Origin: Liquidambar formosana
Taxonomy: Eukaryota; Streptophyta; Magnoliopsida; Saxifragales; Altingiaceae
Direction: 5' to 3'
Assembly: GCA_039720395.1 (NCBI GenBank)
Contig: CM077828.1
Span: 27,260,717 to 27,324,716, forward strand
Length of the DNA: 64,000 nt
Shown piece by piece: positions 33,954-46,382 of this stretch. How positions within the stretch are numbered: the stretch's first letter is position 1; every line of letters starts with the position of its first letter. The notes below the pieces were generated by a model. That model searched no databases, was not told the DNA's origin, and saw only the letters and a program-made list of their open reading frames with translations. The position numbers and the translations under genes are program-made.

Positions 33954-36062
33954 AATAAACAGTTTAAGGAAGTGAAAGTTTACTTGGCTATGAATTTCTG
34001 AAAGTAAAATCTTGCTTGGTATTTGGCCAAAGTCCTTTTTGGCTTTCTTGTGCAGGCTCAAGTATAATTAAAAAGAAACTTAAACCTTAAGTCTACATTT
34101 TAACCCGCGGGCAAAAATGCCCCTTTTGTCTAATATAAACATCTTTCTTCTGAAAACATAAAGATTGAAATTCCTTAGAATCTGACTATTTCCTTAAAAT
34201 AGGATTCTTTATTTTTTTTTTTTCTCTCCTTTTTTTTTTCTCCTTTCAAGATTTTCTCCTAATTTCTCTCCTATAACAGTTCTCTTATAACCATACCCTC
34301 CTTATTTCTCTCCTTATTTTTCTCCCAAGATTCTTTCTATATTTTTATACCATAACAATTCACTTATAACCATGTGAGCCACCATTGTTGTAATTGTTGC
34401 AATGAATGCCAAATTAATTACGAGATTTTATGACATAAATGTTCAATTTATTTGATTTTACGTGTAACTAATTGGAATTGGGGTTTTTATTTGATTTCCA
34501 ATTTGGGGGTTTTGATGTTTGTAATGGGTTTTTGAACTTTCTTGCCTAATTAGTTACATTGGAATTTCATGTAACTAATTGGAATTGCTGATTGGAGAGT
34601 TACATTGGAATTTCGTGTAACTAATTGGAATTGCATTATTAGTTACATTGGAATTTCCCAACAAGAGCTGAGGATGCCAACCACCAAACCAAACTGGGTA
34701 TTCTTCACAGCGTGCCGGTGCAAAATGAAAAAGATGATGACATTCAAATTGGAAAAGGAGCCAAAATAGGGTGGGCAAATTAAGGATGATAACGCTGACC
34801 CAAAAAATAAGGAAGATCTACCTCTTTGATTATTAGTCATGTGGAACAATATGTACAAAGCTGGAATGATAAACATGGGAAGTCCAATTATCACTAACAT
34901 GATTTCCTCCATTCCGTTCTCCTATCTTTCCTTGTATGTAAATATATTCAATTCTAATTGTAATTAACATTTTCTAGGTAAGTCAAATCTATTAAATTTC
35001 TGAAATCGTAGAGCATAATCAATAATATCTCTTGCCCATATATATTTGCAAGGACAGTGGTGGTATTTTTAGTGATGCCGTTAGCCCAAAAAATGGGAAA
35101 ACTTGGTCTTTTTGCTTTGCTAGTGGATTTTAGGCAAAAAGAGTTTTCTTTGGTGACTTGTCACTTTAACCGATTGGGAAACATGTACCTATTGCTAATT
35201 TCCCCTAATTTCAATGATGTTATATTAAATCAAAAGACATCAAAGCATTAAATAATAATAATATTTATGAAGCAAAAAATTATTGAGTACCCTGGATTTA
35301 AACAAAACAACTTAAAAGTTATCACCCAAAAACCTAAAACAAAATTAATATGTATTTATATTTAATGGATTTAAAAAATAAAAACTTTTGCACAACTGGT
35401 ATTCTATAACCAATTCCAATCCACAAAATTATCAAGTAAAAAAAATTATGAATGATCAACATAAGAATAATAAAATCTATAGGAACAATAATCTCTAATT
35501 ACAACATACTGTTTTAATGAAATAGTGTATTCAACAAATCACTACAAACATAAGGTAAAAAAAAAGAAAAAAAAAGATACCTCTTACGGTGAGAAGTTGA
35601 ATTTCTAAGTGAACATCAAAGAAATATAAAGCATATACCAAAACAAAAACAAAAACAAAAAAAATACAGAATATAAAAAATAAAGAAAACTATACCTTTG
35701 ATGTGCGATTTTTAATCTCCAACTAAGATGAAAAGAAGATGAATGTAAGATTCATATGGTTGGCATACGGATACATAATGGGGGACAAAGAGGGAGAGAC
35801 GTATGAGTTTTTCTTATTATTTTTTGCTGCAAAAAATGAATGAGTTAATGAGGAAAGAAACGTATGGACTATATGGGTTAGTGGAATAGGATTGTAGAAC
35901 TCTAATTAAAGTAGGTTTCTACATTATTTAATTAATTATGTATCTTTTTTTTTTTTTTTTTTTTTGTCTTTTAGATTGCTTAAAAGTATTGATGTCATTA
36001 CATTTTAAAATAAAGGTATTTTAGATAATTAAATGTTTTTTTAAGATTCACCATTTTATAGA
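33757..36062 (-). mobile_element. Older Helitron in copy A
   Basis: Read on the minus strand, the 5' end is TCTATAAAATGGTGAATC and the 3' end has the hairpin CATGTGCAACGCATGTATGCAC shortly before CAAG, a decayed CTAG. It sits between A and T. The same element is at 42347-44656 in copy B, so it predates the duplication. It contains three short GTAACTAATTGGAATTGC / AGTTACATTGGAATTTC repeats (34552-34655) and a small reading frame. Confidence 0.6.
34643..34912 (-). CDS. Small hydrophobic reading frame inside older Helitron, copy A
   Basis: An 89-codon frame starting MEEIMLVIIGLPMFIIPALY, with a hydrophobic N-terminal stretch that could be a membrane segment. I do not recognise a family. Copy B has a counterpart (43237-43491). 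Most visible differences between the two change amino acids and the C-termini differ, which argues against selection on a protein. It may be a captured exon fragment. Confidence 0.2.
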   Translation of the reverse strand: MEEIMLVIIGLPMFIIPALYILFHMTNNQRGRSSLFFGSALSSLICPPYFGSFSNLNVIIFFILHRHAVKNTQFGLVVGILSSCWEIPM

Positions 36063-36064
36063 TA

Positions 36065-37855
36065 CTAGATATAGCACATGTGCGTTGCACGTGAATATTT
36101 TTAAATAATATTAGTTATACAAAATAATAAATACATAAAGATTTTATTTTTTTTTTCATAAAAGATAAAGTTTAAAATTCAAAAGTACATTTGTTTTTTA
36201 ATAATCAAAATTGTCAACGAAAAATTAAAAACTCTTTAAATATACATTCAGAATTTTTTTTTCCTTCATAAAACAGAATATTTAAAGAGTTTATATTCAT
36301 ATATATTATCATGCAACTTGATAGTTGCTCTAGGAAAAAGAATTGAGTAAGAATTTAATTTTTATTTGTTAAGAGTTTGAGTTAAAATCTAATTTTCATT
36401 TGTTACCAAATGATAAGAATGTTTACTATGTGTTTTAATTAAAGGAAGGGTAGATGTGTATTTTTTTTATAAAAAAAATAAGGGAGATTCAGCCTTTTAT
36501 AGATAAAGACAAAAAGTAAAAAGATAGGCAAATCGTAATAATTTTATATTGCATTAATCCTATTACATAACAGTATGCAAAAAAAAATGCCATCTACAAA
36601 TAGGAGAAATAGCAATAGCCTTCGTTGCATATAAAAAAAATGCTCATCTACATTAAAATATTTTGGAAGAAATAACGTACCTCGATACTTTGAACAGCTT
36701 TTCGAATACAATCCAAAAATTCAATTCATTTTCGGATAAAAATATGAAGACAAAAAGTAAAAAAAATAGGCAAAACATAACAGTCATATATTGCATTAAA
36801 CCTATATTGCATTATCAATCTTATGTAACAGTATGCATTTAAAAGGATTATCAATCTTACGTAACAATATGCATTTAAAATAATAAAATTCAACTGACAG
36901 ATAATATTATTTTAATGTAAAGTGATGTGAAATATTTAACATACCTCACTATATATTATGAACAACTGTTTGAAAGCACTGCAAAAATAAAAGACTATTA
37001 TTAAATACAAAAATCTATTGGTTCAGTTTGTCTCACTAGGCAACATAAAAAATTCTCTCTTTCTTTCTTTTCTCTCTCTCTCTGTTTCTCACACATAGAC
37101 ACACACACACAAGTGTGAACCAAATAAAAAAAATCTCTCCAATTTTATTACACACATGGGTGCACACACACACACACACGCACGCACACAGACACACACA
37201 CACACAAACATAAAAAAATCTCTCCAATTTTATTACACACACACGCACGCACACAGATGCACACACACACACATAAAAAAAACAGTGGAGAGATTTTTTT
37301 AATCTCTCTCTCACACACACACACACATAAAAAAAATCTCTTTGTTTCTCTGTTTCTCTCTTTTGTCCCTCTCTCTCTCTCTATCTACCTCATTTCTCAC
37401 ACACACTCTTCTCTCTCTCTCTTTTCGTTTTTTCAGATTTTTGTTGCTTGATGAATAGCAAGAGTTGGCCATGGGGTCTTGGCAACTATATATTATAATT
37501 TGCAGTTCTCTAACAGTACCATATATATATATTATAATTATTGCTTTTCTAACAGTACCATATATAATTTCCTTTTATTTTTGAGTTCCTATTTGTGTTT
37601 TATATATTAAGGTACGTGTTTTAGAATATATTAAGGTATAGTTTCCGTTTTCTTTGAATTCCTATTTGTGTTTTATATATTAAGGTATATGTTTTATAAT
37701 ATATTAGGGTATGTGTTTTAGAATTATAGTTTCCATATTGTTATATTTCCTATATATGCAGAAGGGTGGGTAGTTGTGTATTTAAAAATTAAAATAAGGG
37801 TATATTAGTCAATCAAAAGTTTTTCTTACATTCATCTTTTTATAGGTAGTATAGA
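36065..37855 (-). mobile_element. Younger Helitron, 1791 bp, only in copy A
   Basis: Minus-strand 5' end TCTATACTACCTATAAAAAG; 3' end has hairpin CACGTGCAACGCACATGTG followed by TATATCTAG. It is inserted exactly between A and T. Copy B (44657) reads TATAGATATAAATAAATATA through the site, with no duplication. The 5' end closely matches the Helitron at 9251. It has no Rep/helicase frame and carries a (CA)n/(CT)n-rich cluster at 37070-37430. It landed beside the 5' end of the older Helitron. Confidence 0.9.
37070..37430. repeat. Clustered (CA)n and (CT)n microsatellites within Helitron
   Basis: Alternating ACAC, CTCT and ATAAAAAAATCTCTCC blocks. The phrase ATCTCTCCAATTTTATTACA recurs at 37132 and 37217, so the cluster grew by segment duplication as well as slippage. 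Confidence 0.85.
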
Positions 37856-38324
37856 TAGATAAATATAGATATAGATATAGCTCATATTGAATAGGAGTAC
37901 TAATCAGCAGCCCGTTATAAATTTGTGAAAAACGTTTGGAAAAATTACAACCCAGATGATAAGAGACACTTTTTAAAAAAAAATTCTATTTTGGTTGGGA
38001 AATGGTAAGGTACGCGTTGGTTGGCAACTAGGCTTCACGACTTTATCAGATAGGCACGGTGGCATCTTTGAGTCCAGCTAATAACAAAGGGCAATTAATA
38101 CTACGTCCCACTATTTTTATTTTTTTTTTCTAAATTCAAGATTCTACTAGTAATTTATTTCCATCCATCTGGCTTAGATGTGCTTGCAACCTAACTACAC
38201 ATTTTCTGATTGATTGACACCTTATGATGTATTCCAGTAAGTTAGAAATCAAGTAGGAAAACCAAAAAAAAAAAAAAAAAAAAAAGGAAGAAGAAGAAGA
38301 AGAAGAAGAGAGAGAGGTAAAAAA

Positions 38325-38536
38325 GGATTCGGATTTGGTGTAGTTGGCTACTTTTATTGCATGATGTAGTAAATGTAAGATCGATAACACTTGACAAGAA
38401 GGAGAAATGATAGGTCATTAGGCATAGGACATTAAATGCATCTCTCAAATTTCAACCCTTAATTTTTTCTCTTTGCCAAGTATCATCGATTCTACATTTA
38501 CTACACCATGTAGTAACGACACCAAATCCAAATCCG
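38325..38536. mobile_element. Foldback MITE in copy A (also 45137-45348 in copy B)
   Basis: Begins GGATTCGGATTTGGTGT and ends ACACCAAATCCAAATCCG. The inner arms also pair (ATGTAGTAAATGTA with TACATTTACTACA). It lies immediately after a (GAA)n run and is shared by both copies, so it predates the duplication. Confidence 0.65.
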
Positions 38537-38798
38537 ATAAAAAGAGAGCTCATTAGTCATTACCATTGCGTAGGTCTTTTGGCCAGCGGTTCCCTCCCCC
38601 GCAAACAGTGACTAGTCCCTGATTGAAAGTTTTGGGAAAACACTGAGTCTTAACCAAAAAACAATTGAGTGGGTCTTCGGAGAAATGGATTGGTTACCAT
38701 CCTATCTTTTGTTTAGTTTTTTACAAAGTGACAGCTTTCAAAACTAGCTTGAATTCACGCTTTTATGCTTGAGAACTCGAAACTTAAATCATTGCACC

Positions 38799-39521
38799 CA
38801 AGGGTGGAGGTAAATTGAGGGCTACCCTAGGCTGTAGCCCAAGTAGCCCTCCTCACTTCATTGTATTTTGTATATTGGTCAAGTTGAGTTTTACCTCTAA
38901 GGGAGTCTTAGCTTAGGTAAAAAATTGCCTACTAGCACGTACAAGACTATATCTTACCGTCCAAATGTTTGCAATAATATAATTAAAAAGAGAAAAAATA
39001 GGTTGTATGTTTAGTTAATATATAATTAGAGGCTTCTATCAACATCCCAAAATTTTCTTTGTATACCTTATTTGTAAAAAATTTCAAAGTTTTATAAAAA
39101 AAAATACAAAAAGTTTTAATGAAAAATGGTCACGTTGTCTACTAAAGAAATAATTTTGAACAATTTTATAAATTTTTTTCTAAGATCTCTAATTTAAGTG
39201 AATTTTGTGGCAATTTATAGTTTCATTTCATTAAATGGCCAAAAAATCTACTTAAACGATATATTTTTAAAAAAAATTTCCTTTACAAAATTGTTCAAAA
39301 TAATGTAATTTTAATAGTTAACATAGCCTTTTTTTTCATGAAAACCTTTTGTGTTTTCCATAAAACCTTGAGAAGTTTAAAAAGTGGGGGGATAAAAAAA
39401 AAAGTATTAGGGTGCCAATAACCACCCCATATATATATATATATGTATATATATATGATATGTTTATTAGTTTTTTACCTAGCCCAATGCAATTTCAAAT
39501 TCAAATCTTAACTCCGCCTTG
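38799..39521. mobile_element. hAT-like element in copy A with intact 8-bp target duplication
   Basis: Ends CAAGGGTGGAGGTAA and TTAACTCCGCCTTG are inverted repeats. Flanked by ATTGCACC on both sides (38791-38798 and 39522-39529). It lacks a transposase frame. A foldback element (39029-39428) is nested inside. The same arrangement is in copy B. Confidence 0.8.
39029..39428. mobile_element. FB-family foldback element nested in hAT-like element, copy A
   Basis: Decayed relative of 31753-32152: inner arms carry ATAATTTTGAACAATTTTATA and its near inverse, with GGTTATTGGCACCC-like termini. Both duplicates have it. Confidence 0.65.
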
Positions 39522-40272
39522 ATTGCACCAGACAGTACCCTCTAATTACAAATCAAGCATGCCTTTAAGAAACTCGTCGGTCTAAATGGCTTATTTAGTT
39601 ATTTGATCTTCACACACATACACCTTTTTCTAATCGAACATTGATGAAACTCCCTTTTGAGAATCCCAAACCAATTGGTATTGATGCTATCATCCACAAC
39701 TTGATGGGTTTGTCAATCTTACATGTTACTCCATCAATTATACTTTGAGAAAACAAAATCTACGTTAAATCCATCCGTTACGATTATTCATTATTACATT
39801 AACAGTAACAAGTACTGAAATAGGTGAGCACGTGTTCAATATGTGAACCTTATACACTTTTGGTAGGAGATGACACGGCAATTCCAATCATTTAACATCT
39901 CTTGTCATACTGCCTAACTTCAAGCTTCTACCTTTCACACTTGTTTCACTAGTTTTAACTCATACACTCTTGAATCACGTGCCTCACATGCTTCTATGCC
40001 TGATTTTCGTGGTTCAGCTCCACATTTTTGACTCCCTTGTAAAGTTAGGGTGATGTTCATACTAGAACAGCCCCATCTGTGGTAGGACTATGAACAAGTA
40101 ATAACCGAGTCGATCAATAGGCTTCTCAAATTTGACATTCTTTTTTTATTTTATAGCTAGGACAAATTTGACTTCATAAATTGACGAGTTCATAAATTAA
40201 GTTTGATATTAATTCGTTTTATCTTATGAATAAGTTTGAATGTGCCTTTTATCGAGTCAATCTCGAATCAAA

Positions 40273-40388
40273 TTCTAATCATTTGATTATTTAAACTATT
40301 AATGAACTCGTCTAGTCGAGTAGCACCTTATTCTAATCATTTGATTATTTAAACTATTAATGAACTCATCTAGTCGAGTAGCACCTTA
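40273..40388. repeat. 58-bp direct tandem duplication, only in copy A
   Basis: Units 40273-40330 and 40331-40388 both start TTCTAATCATTTGATTATTT and differ by about one base (GAACTCG/GAACTCA). Copy B (near 48310-48365) has one unit, so it arose after the 9-kb duplication. Confidence 0.85.
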
Positions 40389-42346
40389 CTAGAGCTTGAT
40401 TTGATAAATTCACAAATTCAAAAAATGAAGTATGAGCTTGACCCATTTATCTCGTTACGACCGTAGTTAAATAAGTACTCACAATTGTAGTTAAATTAAA
40501 TCATCCTGGTGTGTTTAGACAAAGAAAAATGGAAAAAAAAGTTGGGGCTCCTTGTTCGAGAAAGGAAAACTGAAAATAATATACGAAGAGCACAACCCGA
40601 AAGTCACTTTCTCAAATTTTATAATTTTTTCTTTTCTAAAATAAAAAAACGTTTTCAAAAAATTTATGTTCAAAACGAAGGGTCCATGACACTAATCATG
40701 TTTTTTATTCTCTAAGTAATCCTATACACCGCCCAAACATGGCTGGGGCCTGGTGGACTAAAAACAATCATGCAGCTTGTTTAAGAGCTAATTTATTTTT
40801 AATATACAAATGGAAATGGAATTAAATACAGAAACTGATGTAGCCATTTGGGGCTTTAGCCAAATACAGTGACTTCTCTCTGTCATACATGCGTATGAAT
40901 GGGGACTAAGAAATAATTAAATAAATAAATTATTTCGATTAAGTGAGTCTCATTTCATATGAGAGGACGGTCCAATCATAAGTGATCTATGCAGCAAAAT
41001 TCATGAAGCATGTCGTCACATGTAGTCAACATGCACATGCACGACATGGCATTCCATTTAAGGCTGGGGATTATGACAAAATAAGTTTTTTTAAAGAAAA
41101 AAAATGGATTGGAACATTTTACTATTAAAATGACAACTTGTGAAAAGAAAACAAGTAACGCGTGCCTTTTTTTGGGGGGAAAGAAGAAAATTAGGCATAC
41201 TTAATTATTAATCTAGGATTAGAATGGCCTAAACATTTCTCCATGGAAAATGAAAATTTGAGACATGAGGATGTACTAGCTATATCAATTACCAATGGAA
41301 TTGCAGATTGCCTAATCGTATGAAATCTGACATTGATGTTAGGTTGATTCTTATCTAGAAATTGTACCTTACAAAAAATTTTCAAATTAATGTTCATATG
41401 CAATCAATAGAATGTGACTAGTTCTTTTAAAGTGGGTGGAATTTTTGTTTGGAATCCAAGGTTGAATTTTGGGGGTTTTTTTTTTTCTTTTTTTCTTTTT
41501 GGGGGGTAAGTTTATAGACTTTATAATTAGACCCATGAAACATGTGACATGACAAAACTTAGGACCAAATGAACCCATCCAAGAGGCTGTCCAGGTGAAG
41601 TTATGAACCATGATTAAAACCCTTTTATGTTTTCTAATTATTGTACTTTTTTTTTTTTCCCAACAAAGCAAATCTTCCTCCAAAGTGAAAACAGAGAAAA
41701 ATTGATTTTCATTATTTCATTGTCTTAGATTCCTTAGGTTAGATATGATAAATTGACAAGGAATCTGAACAAATCACGGCCGTTGGATGATTTTTATTTT
41801 ATTCTTATTTTTTTCTTAGTTGGTCAGGGTTTTGTTGTATTGTTTTTAGAAGTTTTTAAGATCTTATTAATAAATCAAATTTGAGTTCTTTATAGAATTC
41901 CCTACTAGGTATGATCAATTTTATGAGATTTCTTATTGTTATAAGGGTTTTATGGAGTCTCTACTGGGTGTCGAGTGTGAAATTAGGAACCATTCAATTT
42001 TTTAATTAATAAAGTTTCAGAGATTTCTCTCTTATTTCTCTTGGTGGATTCAAGGGTCCCTAGTGTGAATCTAGACTCTAGAGTCTTCTAGTGGATTCAA
42101 AAGTTCGTGCTCTTAGTTAGAAAAAGAAAGTCATTTTCTTCTTGCTTTTCTGCCCCATCACCACTTACTTTGTCCCACATTTTTGCCCTATCAATAGGTC
42201 CTACAAACTTACCCTCCCAAATATACTGACAGGGCAAAGTGTAGGGCAAAAATGTCAGGTTACCTAAGGACTAATACCTTTTAATGTGTAATCTTTGCAT
42301 TTTACTTTCCATGATATATTGCATCTTTGATATGATTTTATATATA

Positions 42347-44656
42347 CTTGTTTGTGCATACATGCGTTGCACATGAACTATTTTAAGTAATATGTTTGTT
42401 ATATGTGTATCCAAAGATTTAAATAGAACATGATTAGAAAAACTCAAGGTGCTAACCTAGTTGGGATCTTGAGTTTCTTTATGATGTTTAATAGCACTTT
42501 CCTTTTCTCTTTATATATATATATATAAGAATAAACAGTTTAAGGAAGTGAAAGTTTTCTTGGCCATGAATTTCTGAAAGTAAAATCTTGCTTGGTATTT
42601 GGCCAAAGTCCTTTTTTGCTTTCTTGTGCAGGCTCAAGTATAACTAAAAAGAAACTTAAACCTTAAGTCCACATTTTAACCCGCTGACAAAAATGCCCCT
42701 TTTGTCTAATATAAACATCTTTCTTCTGAAAACATAAAAGATTGAAATTCCTTAGAATCCGACTATTTCCTTAAAATAGGATTCTTTATTTATTTATTTT
42801 TCTCTCCTTTTTTTTTTTCTCCTCTCAAGATTTTCTCCTAATTTCTCTCCTATAACAATTCTCTTATAACCATACCCTCCTTATTTCTCTCCTTATTTTT
42901 CTCCCAAGATTCTTTCTATATTTTTATACCATAACGATTCACTTATAACCATGTGAGCCACCATTGTTGTAATTGTTGCAATGAATGCCAAATTAATTAC
43001 GAGATTTTATGACATAAATGTTTAATTTATTTGATTTTACGTGTAACTAATTGGAATTGGGGTTTTTATTTGATTTCCAATTTGGGGGTTTTGATGTTGG
43101 TAATGGGTTTTTGAACTTTCTTGCATTATTAGTTACATTGGAATTTCATGTAACTAATTGGAATTGCTGACTGGAGAGTTACATTGGAATTTCGTGTAAC
43201 TAATTGGAATTGCATTATTAGTTACATTGGAATTTCCTAACAACAGCTGAGGATGCCAACCACTAAACCAAACTGGGTATTCTTCACAGCATGCCGGTGC
43301 AAAATGAAAAAGACGATGACATTCAAATTGGAAAAGGAGGCAAAATAGGGTGGGTGAATTAAGGATGATAACGCTGACCCAAAAAATAAGGAGGATCTAC
43401 CTCCTTGATTATTGGTCATGTGGAACAATATGTACAAAGCTGGAATGATAAACAAGGGAAGTCCAATTATCACTAACGTGATTTCCTCCATTCCGTTCTT
43501 CTATCTTTCCTTGTATGTAAATATATTCAATTCTAATTGTAATTAACATTTTCTAGGTAAGTCAAATTTGTTAAATTTCTGAAATCGTAGGGCATAATCA
43601 ATAAGATCTCTTGCCCATATATATTTGCAAGGGCAGTGGTGGTATTTTTAGTGATGCCGTTAGCCCAAAAAATGGGAAAACTTGGTCTTTTTGCTTTGCT
43701 GGTGGATTTTAGGCAAAAAGAGTTTTCTTTGGTGACTTGTCACTTTAACCCATTGGGAAACATGTACCTATTGCTAATTTCCCCTAATTTCAATGATGTT
43801 ATATTAAATCAAAAGACATCAAAGCATTAAATATTAAATAATAATAATATTTATGAAGCAAAAAATTATTGAGTACCCTGGATTTAAACAAAACAACTTA
43901 AAAGTTATCACCCAAAAACCTAAAACAAAATTAATATGTATTTATATTTAATGGATTTAGAAAATAAAAACTTTTGCACAACTGATATTCTATAACCAAT
44001 TCCAATCCACAAAATTATCAAGTAAAAAAAAATATGAATGATCAACATAAGAATAATAAAAACTATAAGAACAATAATCTCTAATTACAACATACTGTTT
44101 TAATGAAATAGTGTATTCACAAATCACTACAAAAATAAGGTAAAAAAATAATAAATAAATAAATAACAGATACCTCTTACGGTGAGAAGTTGAATTTCTA
44201 AGTGAACATCAAAGAAATATAAAGCATATACCAAAACAAAAACAAAAAAAAAAACAAAAAAAATACAAAATATAAAAAATAAAGAAAACTATACCTTTGA
44301 TGTGCGATTTTCAATCTCCAACTAAGATGAAAAGAAGATGAATGTAAGATTCATATGGTTGGCATAGGGATACATAATGGGGGACAAAGAGGGAGAGACG
44401 TATGAGTTTTTCTTATTATTTTTTGCTGCAAAAAACGAATGAGTTGATGAGGAAAGAAACGTATGGACTATATGGGTTAGTGGAATAGGATTGTAGAACT
44501 CTAATTAAAATAGGTTTTTACATTATTTAATTAATTATGTATTTTTTTTTTTTTTTTTTGCCTGTTAGATTGCTTAAAAGTATTGATGTCATTACATTTT
44601 AAAATAAAGATCTTTTAGATCATTAAAAGTTTTTCCAAGATTCACCATTTTATAGA
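42347..44656 (-). mobile_element. Older Helitron in copy B
   Basis: Counterpart of 33757-36062 with the same termini and the same hairpin near the 3' end. Its 5' flank is the uninterrupted TATAGATATAAATAAATATA that marks the empty site for the younger Helitron. Confidence 0.6.
43237..43491 (-). CDS. Small hydrophobic reading frame inside older Helitron, copy B
   Basis: Starts MEEITLVIIGLPLFIIPALY, 84 codons, ending earlier than the copy A counterpart because of a base change. Its function is not recognised. See 34643-34912. Confidence 0.2.
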   Translation of the reverse strand: MEEITLVIIGLPLFIIPALYILFHMTNNQGGRSSLFFGSALSSLIHPPYFASFSNLNVIVFFILHRHAVKNTQFGLVVGILSCC

Positions 44657-45136
44657 TATAAATAAATATAGATATAGATAGAGCTCATATTGAATAGGAG
44701 TACTAATCAGCAGCCCGTTATAAATTTGTGAAAAACGTTAGGAAAAATTACAACCCAGATGATAAGAGACGCTTTTTAAAAAAAACTTCTATTTTGGTTG
44801 GGAAATGGTAAGGTACGCGTTGGTTGGCAACCAGGCTTCACGACTTTATCAGATAGGCACGGTGGCATATTTGAGTCCAGCTAATAACAAAGGGCAACTA
44901 ATACTACGTCCCACTATTTTTTATTTTTATTTTTCTAAATTCAAGATTCTACTAATAATTTATTTCCATCCATCTGGCTTAGATTGCAACCTAACTCCAC
45001 ATTTTCTGATTGATTGACACCTTATGACGTATTCCAGTAAGTTAGAAATCAAGTAGGAAAACCACACAAAAAAAAAAAAAAAAAAAAAAAGGGAAGAAGA
45101 AGAAGAAGAAGAAGAAGAAGAGAGAGAGGTAAAAAA

Positions 45137-45348
45137 GGATTCGGATTTGGTGTAGTTGGCTACTTTTGTTGCATGATGTAGTAAATGTAAAATTGATAAC
45201 ACTTGACAAGAAGGAGAAATGATAGGTCATTAGGCATAAGACATCAAATGCATCTCTCAAATTTTAACCCTTAATTTCTTCTCTTTGCCACGTATCATCG
45301 ATTCTACGTTTACTACACTATGCAGTAACGACACCAAATCCAAATCCG
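45137..45348. mobile_element. Foldback MITE in copy B
   Basis: Counterpart of 38325-38536, beginning GGATTCGGATTTGGTGT and ending ACACCAAATCCAAATCCG. The arms have diverged at a few positions between the duplicates. Confidence 0.65.
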
Positions 45349-45609
45349 ATGAAAAGAGAGGTCATTAGTCATTACCATTGAGTAGGTTTTTTGGCCAGCG
45401 GTTCCCTCCCCTGCAAACAGTGACTAGTCCCTGATTGAAAGTTTTGAGAAAACACTGAGTCTTAACCAAAAAACAATTGAGTGGGTCTTCGGAGAAATGG
45501 GTTGGTTACCATCCTATCTTTTGTTTATTTTTTACAAAGTGACAGCTTTCAAAACCAGCTTGAATTCACGCTTTTATGCTTGAGAACTCAAAACTTAAAT
45601 CATTGCACC

Positions 45610-46237
45610 CAAGGGTGGAGGTAAATTGAGGGCTACCCTAGGCTGTAGCCCAAGTAGCCCTCCTCACTTCATTGTATTTTGTATATTGGTCAAGTTGAGT
45701 TTTACCTTTAAGGGAATCTTAGCTTAGGTAAAAAATTGCCCACTAGCATGTACAAGACTATATCTTACCGTCCAAATGTTTGCAATAATATAATTAAAAA
45801 GAGAAAAAATAGGTTGTATGTTTAGTTAATATATAATTAGAGGCTTCTATCAACATCCCAAAACTTTCTTTGTATACCTTATTTGTAAAAAATTTCAAAG
45901 TTTTATAAAAAAAAAATACAAAAAGTTTTAATGAAAAATGGTCACGTTGTCTACTAGAGAAATAATTTTGAACAATTTTATAAATTTTTTTTCTAAGATC
46001 TCTAATTTAAGTGAACTTTTTGGCAATTTATAGTTTCATTTCATTAAATGGCCAAAAAATCTACTTAAATGATATATTTTTTAAAAAAATTTCCTTTACA
46101 AAATTGTTCAAAATAATGTAATTTTAATAGTTAACATAGCCTTTCTTTCATGAAAACCTTTTGTGTTTTCCATAAAACCTTGAGAAGTTTAAAAAGTGGG
46201 GGGATAAAAAAAAAGTATTAGGGTGCCAATAACCACC

Positions 46238-46278
<41 letters not shown>

Positions 46279-46382
46279 ATCTTTATTAGTTTTTTACCTA
46301 ACCCTATATATATATATGATATGTTTATTAGTTTTTTACCTAACCCAGCGCAATTTCAAATTCAAATCCTAACCCCGCCTTG
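45610..46382. mobile_element. hAT-like element in copy B with intact 8-bp target duplication
   Basis: Same ends as 38799-39521, flanked by ATTGCACC at 45602-45609 and 46383-46390. About 50 bases longer than copy A because the (TA)n run is expanded and an adjacent block (GATAT.TTTATTAGTTTTTT) is present twice. Confidence 0.8.
45840..46239. mobile_element. FB-family foldback element nested in hAT-like element, copy B
   Basis: Counterpart of 39029-39428 with the same decayed termini and inner arms. Confidence 0.65.

Larger units (their letters stand above)
31710..40717. repeat. Tandem duplication, copy A (about 9.0 kb)
   Basis: Matches copy B (40725-48688) collinearly and in the same orientation, from TACACCGCCCAAACATGG to TTATTCTCTAAGT. 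By eye identity is high, mostly single-base changes and small indels. It has no recognised gene. Its extra length over B comes mainly from the copy-specific Helitron (36065-37855) and MITE (31753-32152), partly offset by the MULE in B. Confidence 0.95.

Noticed and set aside
37036..37326. Cysteine/valine-rich 96-codon frame on the minus strand
   Set aside because: Translation of (CA)n/(CT)n microsatellite; pure low complexity.
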